Program-made: the position numbers and the translations under genes
The notes under the pieces: generated by a model
The model's input: only the letters and a program-made list of their open reading frames with translations
Told to the model about the DNA's origin: nothing
The model's database searches: none
Part shown: in pieces, positions 48,843-57,775 of the stretch
Layout of the letters: each line of letters starts with the position of its first letter
Numbering within the stretch: the stretch's first letter is position 1
Assembly: GCF_014204915.1 (NCBI RefSeq)
Contig: NZ_JACHMH010000001.1
Location: 1-64,000, forward strand
Length of the DNA: 64,000 bases
Direction: 5' to 3'
Origin: Crossiella cryophila
GTDB taxonomy: Bacteria > Actinomycetota > Actinomycetes > Mycobacteriales > Pseudonocardiaceae

Positions 48843-50045
48843 TCACCGTCCACATGAGACGGTCACCCAGTCATAACGCCGGTCCTGGTCGTCCTGCAGG
48901 GTCCGCCGCACCTGTTCCAGCCGGTTGAGCAGTTCGGGCAGCTTGTCCCGGTCCGCAACGTACTCCAGCACCGCGCGGTAGAACATCGTGCGCAGTTCCA
49001 CCGGCATCAGGTCGGAGCCGTCGAAGCACAGCGTGTCCTGGCCGAGCAGTCGTTCGCGCAGTCGGTCGTCCAGTGCGGGCGGGCCCGGTTGCAATGCCTG
49101 GCGGCCGGCCAGGAACCGGATCAGGCGTTCGGCGGCCGGTTTGGCGGTGAAGCGGGCGGCCAGGTCGGCGGCGACCGGGCTGGCCGGTTGGGCGCCGGAG
49201 AAGGCTGGGAAGGGCTGGTAGTCGAAGTCGGCGCGGTAGGCCGGGGTGCGGCCGTCCGGGCGCCGGGTCTGGTAGCCGGCGGCGATGAAGGAGGCCTGGT
49301 GTTCGCGGTGGCAGCCGGGTTCGGCGTCGAACATGCCGCGGCCGGCGTCGGCGAAGTCGGTGAGCAGGGCGGCGGAACCGCGTGGGCCGGCGATCCGGCC
49401 GAAGTCGGTCCAGGCCTGGTGCACCTGCGGGCTGGTCCAGGGCAGGTCACCGGCCACCCAGCGCTGGTAGACCGCGGGTCCGGCGCGTTGCAGCAGCAGG
49501 TTCTCCACCCAGTCGGTGCCCGGCCAGCCGGAGGTGGTCGGCGAGCCGAGGCCGAGGCACCAGTCCCCGGCGGCGAGCAGGCCCTCGGCGGTGGGCGCGG
49601 GTGTGCCGGGCGGCCGTGGCCTGGACCAGACCAGGCCCTTGAGGTCCTTCTTCACCGGCACCGCGTAGAGGTGCGGCAGGCCGCCTCGGCTGAGCCGGTC
49701 CCACTGCGGGCCGTCCCGTTCGGCCAGTTCCGGCACCGTCTGCAACGGGCTGACCAGCTTGTCCCTGATGTAGGGCAGCAGGTCGCCGAAGCCGGGCAGC
49801 ACCGCGACATCCGGCGGCCGCCCACCGGCCACCTCGGCCTTGAGCACCTGGCCGAGCGCGCGGGTGCCCCGGTACTCCACCTTGATCCCGGTCTCCCGCT
49901 CGAACACGTCCAGGCTGGCCCGGAAAACCCGCTCCTCCTCACCGGTCCAGGTGGCCAGCACGCTCACCTGACCGGCGCCCGGTTGCGCGGTGCAGCCGCC
50001 GGTGAGCAGCAGGGCGGTGGCCAGCACCGCGGTCAGCCGCCTCAT
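48843..50045 (-). CDS. Extracellular solute-binding lipoprotein (GlnH position)
   Basis: 400 residues. A lipoprotein signal with lipobox TGGC (Cys near 18) precedes a family 1-type ABC solute-binding fold (VSVLATWTGEEERVF; RPPDVAVLPGFGDLLPYI; GLVWSRPRP). No ABC permease or ATPase lies nearby. As with GlnH beside PknG in mycobacteria, it is more likely a sensor that passes ligand information to the membrane partner than a transporter part. It resembles sugar-type binding proteins more than the amino-acid type, so the ligand may differ. The start overlaps the GlnX-like stop by 4 bp. Confidence 0.85.
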   Translation of the reverse strand: MRRLTAVLATALLLTGGCTAQPGAGQVSVLATWTGEEERVFRASLDVFERETGIKVEYRGTRALGQVLKAEVAGGRPPDVAVLPGFGDLLPYIRDKLVSPLQTVPELAERDGPQWDRLSRGGLPHLYAVPVKKDLKGLVWSRPRPPGTPAPTAEGLLAAGDWCLGLGSPTTSGWPGTDWVENLLLQRAGPAVYQRWVAGDLPWTSPQVHQAWTDFGRIAGPRGSAALLTDFADAGRGMFDAEPGCHREHQASFIAAGYQTRRPDGRTPAYRADFDYQPFPAFSGAQPASPVAADLAARFTAKPAAERLIRFLAGRQALQPGPPALDDRLRERLLGQDTLCFDGSDLMPVELRTMFYRAVLEYVADRDKLPELLNRLEQVRRTLQDDQDRRYDWVTVSCGR

Positions 50046-51136
50046 GGCCGCACCCGGGACCGGTACTCGGCCAGCCGGGCCTGGAAACCACGCAGCACCA
50101 GGGCCAGCACCAGCGCGGCCAGCACCGGGATCCCCGGCCACCAGGCGCCACGGCCGCCGACCTCGCGCACCTGACCGGCCAGTCGACCGGCCTCCTCGGT
50201 GAGACCCGGTTCGGCCGGGCCGTCCGGGGTCGGGTGCAGTCCGGCCAGGAACGTGCCCACGCTGGGTCCGCAGTCCCGGATCTCTTTGCACTGCTGCCGC
50301 ACCAGCTCGCCCAGCCAGCGCTGGCCTTCGGCGTCGATCTCCGCGTCCAGCCGGAGCCGCTGCGCGACGTTGTGCTCCAGGCCGTCCCGGACACTGTCCA
50401 GTTCCCGCTGCGAGCCGAACACCGTGGTGGTCAGCAGCAGCAACCCGGCCACCGCGCCGGTCGCGGCCAGCAGCCACGGATTGAACCGGCGGCGGAACCG
50501 ACGCCAGAACAGCCATTGCACGCCGAGCAGCCCGAGCAGCAGCACGCCGCCCGGCAGCAGCCAGAACAGCACGCTGGCCGTGGTCGGCCGGGCCTGGGTG
50601 AGCGCGCCGCGGAAGGCCTCCCGTTGCGACAGCGCCACCTGGTCGAGCTGGCGCAGCACGCCGTCCGCGCTGTGCAGCAGCCGGGATGCCTGCCACAGGT
50701 CGGCCGCGCCGAGCACCGGTCCGCCGCCGGGCAGCCGGTGCTGGGTGGCGGCCTGTTCCACCGAGGCGGCGTAGGTCGCCAGCAGGCTGTCCACCAGCTG
50801 CAACTGCCTGCCGCCTGCATCCCCGGCCAGGTTCGCCTCGGCCACCCTGGTCAGGCTCTGCGCGGCGATGGACAGCTGGTCCCGGTAGCCGTCCCCGGCG
50901 CCGATCAGCGCGGCCGCGCCGGTGCGGAAACTGCGCAGCACCTCCCGGTCGGCACGCACCAGCGCGGTGCGTGCGGTGCTGATCTCCCGCAGCACCGGCA
51001 CCGAGCGGCGGCCCGCCGACTCGGCCGCGTCGTGCACCCGCAGGTAGCCGATGGTCGCGCCGGTGAGCATGATCGCGGTGAGCCCAAGCAGGGTCGCGCG
51101 CAGCAGGTGCAGCAGCCGCCGGGTGTCCAGGCTCAT
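50042..51136 (-). CDS. GlnX-like four-TM membrane sensor
   Basis: 364 residues with TM helices at about 12-32, 188-208, 220-240 and 335-355. They separate two extracytoplasmic regions: a helical one (about 35-185) and a smaller one (about 240-330) with two Cys (LVRQQCKEIRDCG). The architecture and position next to a solute-binding lipoprotein and a PknG-like kinase match mycobacterial GlnX. GlnX contacts GlnH outside and controls PknG inside. Sequence recognition alone is weak; the context carries the call. Confidence 0.75.
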   Translation of the reverse strand: MSLDTRRLLHLLRATLLGLTAIMLTGATIGYLRVHDAAESAGRRSVPVLREISTARTALVRADREVLRSFRTGAAALIGAGDGYRDQLSIAAQSLTRVAEANLAGDAGGRQLQLVDSLLATYAASVEQAATQHRLPGGGPVLGAADLWQASRLLHSADGVLRQLDQVALSQREAFRGALTQARPTTASVLFWLLPGGVLLLGLLGVQWLFWRRFRRRFNPWLLAATGAVAGLLLLTTTVFGSQRELDSVRDGLEHNVAQRLRLDAEIDAEGQRWLGELVRQQCKEIRDCGPSVGTFLAGLHPTPDGPAEPGLTEEAGRLAGQVREVGGRGAWWPGIPVLAALVLALVLRGFQARLAEYRSRVRP

Positions 51137-52554
51137 CCGGTCAGCTCCCGCCCGGTGATCTCGCAGAAGTTGGCGCTGCCCGGCCAGACCAGGTCGCAGC
51201 AGGCACAACGCCGGTCCGGCCGGTCCGGTTCGGGCGCGGGCTCCGGGGCTGGTTCCGGCGCACCGGCCGGGGCGATCACCGAGAGCACCGAACCCGCCTC
51301 GGCCGCCAGCAAGTCCACCGGTTCGACCCGGTCCCGGATCCGTATCCGGCCCTTGGCCGCGTCCAGGATCTCGGCCAGGCGGCCGATCCGGGTGAGTTGT
51401 TCGGTGTTGCCGGAGGCGGTGGCCAGCTGGACCGCCTCACCGAGCAGCTCCGCGGCCCGGCTCCTGTCCCCCTGGTCCAGGGCCTCGCAGCCCGCCAGCA
51501 CCAGTTGCCGCAGTGCTGCCTGGCCGAGGTAGTGGCCCACCGCCGGATCTCCCTGGCGGGAGCCGGGTTCCTCCGCGCTCCAGTGCACCAGCAACGGCTG
51601 GGCCGCGCCGACCGGTTCGGCCCTGGTCCGGCCGGGCCGGGTCGCGGCCAGCCGCACCGAGCCGATCTCGACGTCGGTCCGCAGCGGCGCGCCTGCCGGG
51701 TCCACGGTCAGGCCGAGGTGGAAGTGCCGGATGTCCGCGCTCCACGAGCCGGTGGCGAACTCGGTGGTGTGCTCGTCCGGTTTCACCGCCTCGGCGGTCA
51801 GCTCCAGCTCGGTCGGGAACACCTGCTTGACGAACCGGATCCGGGTGCCCGGCCGGGTTTCCACCCGGATCCGCACCTCCGGCACCACCTTGCGCATGGC
51901 CTCGGTGATCAGGCCGGCGAAGTCGCCGACTAGGTCGGCCTCGGCCCGCACCGCGTCCGCCCTGCCGCGCAGCGCGCTGGTGATCCGGTGCAGTTCGGCG
52001 GGTGCCCAGTCCGCGCCGATCCCCCTGGCATCGCAGTCGAACTCGCCCGCGCACTCACGCAGTGCCGCGCCGAGCTGCTCCGGCGTCTCGCCCACGTTCT
52101 GCCCGTCGGTCAACAGGATCGCGTGCCGGATGGCGCCGGGGTGCGCGGCGAGCAGGTCGCGGGCCAGCAGCAGCCAGCTGCCCATCGCGGTGCCGCCACT
52201 GGCGATCATGTCGGCCGCGGCCCGGCGCGCCTGCGCCCTGGACTCCGCGTCCGCGGTGGCCATCCTGGCCGCCTGTGGGTAGAGCAGCCGGGCCGTGTCG
52301 GTGCCCTGCACCAGGGCGAAGCGCACACCGTCGCGCAGCGCGTCCACCGCGGCCGCGGTGGCCCGGCGGGCGGCGGCGATCTTGGTGGGTGGCAGGGACA
52401 TCGAGCCGGAGCAGTCCACCACGATCACCTCGGCGGCCGCGGGCGGCGCGTCCCCGCTGACGAGTCCGGTGGCGTCGACTTCCAGCACCACCGAGAGCTG
52501 TCTGTCCGATGTGGACAGCCAGCGGTGCGAGTTGACCCTGGTGCGGAATTCCAT
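51133..52554 (-). CDS. VWA domain protein with C-terminal zinc-ribbon-like Cys motif
   Basis: 473 residues. The von Willebrand A domain has a full MIDAS set: DCSGSMS (47-53), a Thr in SGGTAMGSW, and Asp in LLTDGQN. A middle region with beta sandwich character follows, then a helical segment. The C-terminus has RRCACCDLVWPGSANFCEITG, a Cys pattern like a small zinc ribbon. It is cytosolic, with no signal. It is coupled to the PknG-like kinase (5' side) and the GlnX-like protein (4-bp overlap) and is probably a kinase substrate or scaffold. GTG 52560, two codons upstream, would overlap the kinase stop as GTGA and is an alternative start. Confidence 0.88.
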   Translation of the reverse strand: MEFRTRVNSHRWLSTSDRQLSVVLEVDATGLVSGDAPPAAAEVIVVDCSGSMSLPPTKIAAARRATAAAVDALRDGVRFALVQGTDTARLLYPQAARMATADAESRAQARRAAADMIASGGTAMGSWLLLARDLLAAHPGAIRHAILLTDGQNVGETPEQLGAALRECAGEFDCDARGIGADWAPAELHRITSALRGRADAVRAEADLVGDFAGLITEAMRKVVPEVRIRVETRPGTRIRFVKQVFPTELELTAEAVKPDEHTTEFATGSWSADIRHFHLGLTVDPAGAPLRTDVEIGSVRLAATRPGRTRAEPVGAAQPLLVHWSAEEPGSRQGDPAVGHYLGQAALRQLVLAGCEALDQGDRSRAAELLGEAVQLATASGNTEQLTRIGRLAEILDAAKGRIRIRDRVEPVDLLAAEAGSVLSVIAPAGAPEPAPEPAPEPDRPDRRCACCDLVWPGSANFCEITGRELTG

Positions 52555-52556
52555 CG

Positions 52557-54668
52557 TCACCACCACGACTTCGGCCGGAGCCGGTTGGCCTGGTCGACCA
52601 GCCGGGTCACCTCGGCGGCGGTCCCGGCGTGCCCGGCCAGGCTGCGGTAGGAGCGTTCGAGCAGCCGACGCAACCCGGGTTCGGCCGGTGCCGGGCCGAG
52701 CACCTCGGTCGCACCGAGTGCGCTGAAGTCCTTGCCGCGCAAGGCGACCTCTTGCACCAGCGCGGTGAGCCGGGCCCGGCCGGAGCCGTCGGTCTCGCCC
52801 GCGTCCAGGTACAGCTCGGGCAGCCGCAGCGCCGCCTCCCGCACCTGTTCCGCCTCGGGCTCGGCCGAACCGATGGTGCCGCACAGGATGCGGAACCCGG
52901 CGATCCGGGCGGCCGCGTGGTGCAGGGAGGCCTGCGGCACCTCGTCCAGCACCCGCACCGCCTCGGCCCGTTGTCCGGCCCGCAACCGCAGCCGGGCCAG
53001 GCCGAAGGCCGCGCTCACCCGCACCCGGTCGCGTGACCACACCGCCTGGTACCGGCCCTCGGCCTCCGCGTGATCACCGCGGTGCTCGGCGCAGAAACCC
53101 AGTGCCAGCTTGACCGAATCCTCCCCGGCCAGCCGCCCGGTGATCTCCCGCAGGCAGGCCAGCGCGGCTGGCAGGTCGGCGCGGGCCAGTGCGACCAGGG
53201 CCGCGTGCCAGGTGATCCGCCAGTTCGCACCGGCCGGCCGCTGGTCCAGATCCCTTGCCTGGGCCAGGGATTCCGCGGCCGGTTCGGGCTGGCCGAGTTC
53301 GAGCTGGGCGCGGCAGTCGGCGAGCAGCACGCCGACCGTGCGCTGCCGGGCGGTGCGCAGTTTGGCCAGCAGCGCCTTGGGTTCACCGGCGCGCACCACG
53401 GTGAGGAAGGCGGCCTCCGGATCGAGCGGATCGGGCCGCGGCACCGGCAACCGACTGGCCGCCTCGGGCAGGGTGGGCAGGCCGAAGTCCAGTGCCGCCA
53501 ACGGTTCCGGCCGCGGCCCTGACCAGGCGGTGAGCAGCGGCACCGCACCCAGTCCGGCGTCGAGCACCTGCGCGCTGGGCCGGAACAGCCTGCTGGGCAA
53601 CGGCCGGTCCTGCCCGTCGCGCAGGGACTGGACCTCGAAGAGCAGCCCGGTGAGCTGCCCGGCCAGTTCGGCCGCCGAGTCGAACCGGCGGGCCGGATCC
53701 GCATCGGCCGCCCTGGCCAGCAGCGCGAGCAGCGAGTCCACCGTGTGTGCCAGCGGTCCGCGTGGCCGGTCGCCCTCGGTCAGCGCCCGGCCCTCCGGGG
53801 TGACCTCGAACAGCGCGCCCAGGGTCCGGCCGACCGCGAACAGGTCCGAGCCCACGTTGAGCCCGGTGGCCGCCCATTCCCGCGCGCCGACCTGGAACTG
53901 CTCGGTGTAGGTGAGCACGCCGGTCCGGTCGCCGATCAGCCGCACCCCGCCGAAGTCGATCAGCTTGATCCGGTCCTGGCCGCGGATGACGTTGCTGGGC
54001 TTGAGATCGCAGTAGAGCAGGCCGCGCTCGTGCAGGTAGCGGAAGGCGGCCAGCACCTCCAGCAGGTACATCAGCGCGTGCTCCAGCGGCAGCTCCGCCC
54101 GGTGCGCGCGCACCCGCAGGCACAGCTCGTGCAGGGACAGTCCGCTCACGTGCTCCATCACGATGTACTCGTTGTCCTGCCCGAGCATCGGGTCGGGATG
54201 GCGGACGAAGTTGTGGATGCGCACGATGTTCGGGTGGTCCAGCGTGGTCAGGGTGTCCCGTTCGCGCGCGGACAGCTCGGCCGCCGCGGTGGCCGCGCCG
54301 CCGGTGTTGATCAGCCCCTTGAGCACCACGTGGCTGTGCAAGTGGTTGTCCCTGGCCAGGTACACCCAGCTCTGCCCACCGCGGGGCAGGCAGCCGAGCA
54401 CCTCGTAGCGCTGTTCCACCAGCTCTCCCGGCGCCAGCCTGGGCAGGAAGGCGTAGCGGGCCCCGCAGTTCGCGCAGTGGCCCTCGGTGCGGCCGGGGCG
54501 GCCGGCGTAACCGCGGCCGACCGGGTGGCCGCAGCGCCCGCAGACCCGCTGGTCCTCCGCCACCGGCCGCGGTTCCACCACGGTGTCCTCGGGATCGGGC
54601 ACCGGCAGCGCGGGCAGGTGCAGGAATTCCCCGCTGGTCCAGCGCATCCGCCCGGCGGGCTCAGTCAT
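52557..54668 (-). CDS. pknG: PknG-like serine/threonine protein kinase
   Basis: 703 residues. An N-terminal regulatory segment is followed by a rubredoxin-like zinc motif (Cys 43, 46, 65, 68), a kinase domain and a TPR-like helical C-terminus. The kinase domain has Lys117 in VVLKG, catalytic Asp221 in YCDLKPSN and DFG at 238-240. The order rubredoxin-kinase-TPR defines PknG. In mycobacteria PknG controls 2-oxoglutarate metabolism through GarA/OdhI and responds to GlnX-GlnH. The neighbours here suggest the same circuit. No TM helix. The start overlaps the trypsin-like gene by 8 bp. Confidence 0.92.
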   Translation of the reverse strand: MTEPAGRMRWTSGEFLHLPALPVPDPEDTVVEPRPVAEDQRVCGRCGHPVGRGYAGRPGRTEGHCANCGARYAFLPRLAPGELVEQRYEVLGCLPRGGQSWVYLARDNHLHSHVVLKGLINTGGAATAAAELSARERDTLTTLDHPNIVRIHNFVRHPDPMLGQDNEYIVMEHVSGLSLHELCLRVRAHRAELPLEHALMYLLEVLAAFRYLHERGLLYCDLKPSNVIRGQDRIKLIDFGGVRLIGDRTGVLTYTEQFQVGAREWAATGLNVGSDLFAVGRTLGALFEVTPEGRALTEGDRPRGPLAHTVDSLLALLARAADADPARRFDSAAELAGQLTGLLFEVQSLRDGQDRPLPSRLFRPSAQVLDAGLGAVPLLTAWSGPRPEPLAALDFGLPTLPEAASRLPVPRPDPLDPEAAFLTVVRAGEPKALLAKLRTARQRTVGVLLADCRAQLELGQPEPAAESLAQARDLDQRPAGANWRITWHAALVALARADLPAALACLREITGRLAGEDSVKLALGFCAEHRGDHAEAEGRYQAVWSRDRVRVSAAFGLARLRLRAGQRAEAVRVLDEVPQASLHHAAARIAGFRILCGTIGSAEPEAEQVREAALRLPELYLDAGETDGSGRARLTALVQEVALRGKDFSALGATEVLGPAPAEPGLRRLLERSYRSLAGHAGTAAEVTRLVDQANRLRPKSWW

Positions 54669-56184
54669 CCCGCACCCGCCGCACCACCGCGCGCAGGTAG
54701 GCCTGCACCGCGGCCTCGCACTCGGCCAGCACGCACGGCCGGGCCAGCATCCGGTCGAAAGCGTTGCGGTACAACGTGTCCAGCCCGGGGTCCTCGGCCA
54801 GTCCGTGTTCGGCGGCCATCCGCTGGTACGCCTGGGTCAGCCCACGCAGTTCGCGCAGCCGTTCCCGGTGCACGACCAGCCGGTTGCGCAGTTCGGTGGC
54901 CTTGCGCAGCCCCCGGTCCACCCGCAGCGCGCACTCGGCCAGCCGCGGCCCGCGGTCGGCCGCTGGCATCCCGCGCACCGCGCTCAGCCAGGGCCGGAGC
55001 TGACCGGCCCGGTCCGGCGGCTCGGGCAGGCCGGCGAACCGCGGTCCTTCGGCCCCGCCCCACAGCCTGCGCACGTCCTCCTCCAGTGCGGCCAGCGCGC
55101 CGATCCGGGCCACCAGCGAGTCCGGCCGGGGCTGCGGGGGTTCGACCGAGCTGACGGTGCCCGGCGAGCGCAACGCGGCCAGGCTCGGCGAGTCCAGCGC
55201 CCGGTAGCCCGCGACCACCGCGGTCCCCTGTTCCGCCAACGGGTTGAGCACCTGCCGCACCAGCGCCTCGGGCTCGGCCGACTCGTCCACGCCGACCAGC
55301 AGCAGGGTCAGCTGCCTGCTCGCCTGCTGCCCGACCCGCAGCCCGGCCAGCGTCGCGATCAGCCCGGACACCTCGCCGGGGGTGCGCCCACTGGCCTCGA
55401 TCACCACCGCCGAGGGCCCGAGCCGCCGGGCGATCTCGCGCAGTGCCTCGGCCCTTGCCGAGTCGGATTCGCCGATGCGCAGCACGCCGATGTCGCCTGG
55501 CCTGCGCTGCCGCAGCCAGTCCAGCAGTCCCGGCAGGTCAACCGGCGGCAGCGGGGTGTGGTCGGTCCATTCCGAGACCACCGGCAGGTACCGCAGGATC
55601 GTGGCCACCGGCTGCATCCAGGCCACCACCGACCCGTCCGCGCTGTACTCACTGACCACCAGCCCGACCACATCGCCGCTGGCCTCGTCCAGCACCCCGG
55701 CCCCGCTGAACCCACGGCGCAGCCGGTTGCCCTGGTGCACCGCGTCCAGCTGCACCCACTCCGCGCCCGGCCCGGCCGCCCTGGACAGCTCGGCCCGCGC
55801 CCACATCCCGTGCGGCGCCCCGGCCGGGAACCCGTAGGCGGCCACCGGACGTCCCGGCGCCGGCTGCCCCGCGCGCAGCCGCGCACCCCAGCCGGGCGGC
55901 TGGTCCTCGGCCAGCGCGAGCAGCGCGAGATCACCGCCGCCGTCCGGCCGCAGCGGGGCCAGCTGGTTCTCGAGCACCTTGGCCGGTACCGGGGTGCGTC
56001 CGCCGACGCCGATGAGGTCGACCAGCACCTCGCGGTCGGGCAGCACGTGCGCGCAGGTCAGCGCGTACTTCCCGCCGAGCAGCGCACCGGCGCCGAGCAC
56101 CACGCCGTCGGCCGCGCACAGGCGCAGCCGCCAGGGCTGCTCCGCCCGCGCGCCGACCGCCGTTTCCCCAGAGCCGGCCCCCAT
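54661..56184 (-). CDS. Trypsin-like peptidase domain protein
   Basis: 507 residues. The N-terminal chymotrypsin-fold domain has the triad His46 (LTCAHVL), Asp85 (GGDLALLAL) and Ser160 (RGFSGAGVLD). The C-terminal 300 residues are helical, with a possible P-loop-less effector-associated region (DIGVLRIGESDSAR; LTLLLVGVDES) and charged helices. No signal peptide, so it acts inside the cell, as in trypsin-domain proteins of bacterial signalling and conflict systems. It heads the leftward operon with pknG, VWA, glnX-like, glnH-like and CU044_2847 genes. A TATCGT hexamer lies 7 nt before ATG. Confidence 0.85.
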   Translation of the reverse strand: MGAGSGETAVGARAEQPWRLRLCAADGVVLGAGALLGGKYALTCAHVLPDREVLVDLIGVGGRTPVPAKVLENQLAPLRPDGGGDLALLALAEDQPPGWGARLRAGQPAPGRPVAAYGFPAGAPHGMWARAELSRAAGPGAEWVQLDAVHQGNRLRRGFSGAGVLDEASGDVVGLVVSEYSADGSVVAWMQPVATILRYLPVVSEWTDHTPLPPVDLPGLLDWLRQRRPGDIGVLRIGESDSARAEALREIARRLGPSAVVIEASGRTPGEVSGLIATLAGLRVGQQASRQLTLLLVGVDESAEPEALVRQVLNPLAEQGTAVVAGYRALDSPSLAALRSPGTVSSVEPPQPRPDSLVARIGALAALEEDVRRLWGGAEGPRFAGLPEPPDRAGQLRPWLSAVRGMPAADRGPRLAECALRVDRGLRKATELRNRLVVHRERLRELRGLTQAYQRMAAEHGLAEDPGLDTLYRNAFDRMLARPCVLAECEAAVQAYLRAVVRRVRDD

Positions 56185-56191
56185 GTCCTCG

Positions 56192-56197
56192 ACGATA
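56192..56197 (-). promoter_or_regulatory. -10 element of pknG operon, leaderless start
   Basis: TATCGT on the minus strand, 7 nt before ATG 56184. Confidence 0.45.
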
Positions 56198-56281
56198 CGG
56201 TGCGTAGCCGGGTGATGCCGGGCAGTCAGCGCAACTCACTCCGCGCGGACCAGCCCGGCAGCACCCGGACAGCGCAACCAC

Positions 56282-57553
56282 TCAGGCGGCCACCGGCATC
56301 CCGGTCAGCCCTCGGAAGGCCGCCGACCTGCGGAAGACCGGTTCCCCGGTGCGGCGCAGGTTCGGCATCCGCTCGACCAGCGCGCGCAGTGCGATCTCGC
56401 CCTCCACCCTGGACAGCGGGGCGCCGATGCAGAAGTAGCGCCCGGCGGTGAAGGTGAGGTGCTCGGCCGCGTTGGCCCTGGTGATGTCGAAGCGCTCCGG
56501 CTCCTCGAACACCGAGGGGTCGTGGTTGGCCGCGGCGAGCAGCACCAGCACCGGGGTGTCCGCGGGCAGCAGGTGCCCCTCGATGTCGACCTCCTGGTGG
56601 GTGATCCGCGGGACCATCAGGGTGGCGGAGTCGTACCGCATGGTCTCCTCCAGCGCGTTGCCGGACAGCTCCGGCTCCGCGATCAGCCGGGCCCACTGCT
56701 CGGGGTGGTCGAGCAGCGCGTTGACCGCGTTGCCCATCACGTTCACCGAGTTCTCCGAGCCCGCGATCAGCGCGGTGACCAGCAGCGCCTGCATCTCGCT
56801 GACCGGCACCTCCTGTTTGGTCGAGGCCAGCAGCAGCGAGCCGATCATGTCGGTCGGCGCCTCGTCGATGCCCTCGGCCCGGCGCTGTTCGAGCAGGGTC
56901 GCGAACAGCTCCTTCAGCTCGATCAGCAGCGCGCGCAACTCGCGGATCTTGGCCACCCCGTTGAGCTGGTCGGTGACCAGCCCGACCCGCATCGCGCACT
57001 CGCCCAGCCGCTGCCGGTACTGCTCTGGCACGCCGAGCACGTCGGCGATCACCAGCAGCGGCACCGGCTGGGCGAAGTCCCGCACCAGGTCGAAGGAGCC
57101 CTGCCGCGCTGCCTTGTCCAGCACCTCATCGACGATGCGCTCGATCCGCGGGCGGTACATCGTGTTGGCGCTGGGGGAGAAGGTCGGGTTCATCAGGCTG
57201 CGCATCCTGGTGTGCACGGGCGGGTCCACGCCCATGAACGGGTCCAGGTCCAGCCCCTCCAGCGCGGTCGCGATCGCCCCGGCCGAGGAGCGGTTGTTGC
57301 TGTCCCGCACGCCGAAGCGGCGATCCCGCAGGATCGAGTTGGCGGTGCCGTGCCGGGCCGTGGTCCACAGTCCGGCCTTGCTGCGCACCAGCGGCGCCTG
57401 CGCGCGTAGCCGGGCGAAATAGGGATAGGGCGAGTCACCGGCGCGCGGTCTGGTCAGCTCACCGGCCACATCACCGAACTGGCGTAGCAGCCAGGCCCCG
57501 ACCCGGTCAGCCTGTAGGCCGGCGGCGAGTCGGAGGTCAGTCGCAAATGTCAT
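56282..57553 (-). CDS. Cytochrome P450, tandem copy 1
   Basis: 423 residues. I-helix AGSENS (oxygen activation), ExxR (EETMRYDS) and the heme loop FTAGRYFCIGAPL with ligand Cys375. It is a soluble bacterial class I type with no anchor. It aligns over its full length with the next P450, including the N-terminal LRLAAGL...AWLLRQFGDV and the shared SSLLLASTKQEVP-type segment. No ferredoxin or reductase gene is adjacent, so redox partners must come from elsewhere. The substrate is unknown. The start at ATG 57553 has GGGGAG upstream and matches the start of copy 2. A promoter and 13-bp palindrome lie directly upstream. Confidence 0.93.
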   Translation of the reverse strand: MTFATDLRLAAGLQADRVGAWLLRQFGDVAGELTRPRAGDSPYPYFARLRAQAPLVRSKAGLWTTARHGTANSILRDRRFGVRDSNNRSSAGAIATALEGLDLDPFMGVDPPVHTRMRSLMNPTFSPSANTMYRPRIERIVDEVLDKAARQGSFDLVRDFAQPVPLLVIADVLGVPEQYRQRLGECAMRVGLVTDQLNGVAKIRELRALLIELKELFATLLEQRRAEGIDEAPTDMIGSLLLASTKQEVPVSEMQALLVTALIAGSENSVNVMGNAVNALLDHPEQWARLIAEPELSGNALEETMRYDSATLMVPRITHQEVDIEGHLLPADTPVLVLLAAANHDPSVFEEPERFDITRANAAEHLTFTAGRYFCIGAPLSRVEGEIALRALVERMPNLRRTGEPVFRRSAAFRGLTGMPVAA

Positions 57554-57624
57554 CTGGCTCCCCATTTCCGGGCAGCCGCCAGCGCTGGACGGGCTCCCCA
57601 GAAAACATGTCACAATCGGCGGAA

Positions 57625-57671
57625 GAATTCGTACGCAAATTGACCCGGACGGTGTAAATGCGTACGAATTC
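57625..57671. promoter_or_regulatory. 13-bp perfect inverted repeat (operator) of P450 copy 1
   Basis: Arms GAATTCGTACGCA (57625-57637) and TGCGTACGAATTC (57659-57671) are separated by 21 bp. The repeat begins right after the -10 element of the P450 promoter, where a bound repressor would block transcription. Confidence 0.7.
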
Positions 57672-57672
57672 C

Positions 57673-57701
57673 TGTATAGCAGGGGAGCCTGAAGTGCCGA
57701 A
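57673..57701 (-). promoter_or_regulatory. Promoter of P450 copy 1
   Basis: Minus strand -35 TTCGGC (57696-57701), 17-bp spacer, -10 TATACA (57673-57678). The palindromic operator follows immediately. The leader is about 110 nt. Confidence 0.55.
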
Positions 57702-57775
57702 TGGCTCGCGAGAGTGGGACCCGGGACGATCTTCGGCCCGGGTCCACTCGGCTCAGTTACACCCTTCGACGGGTA

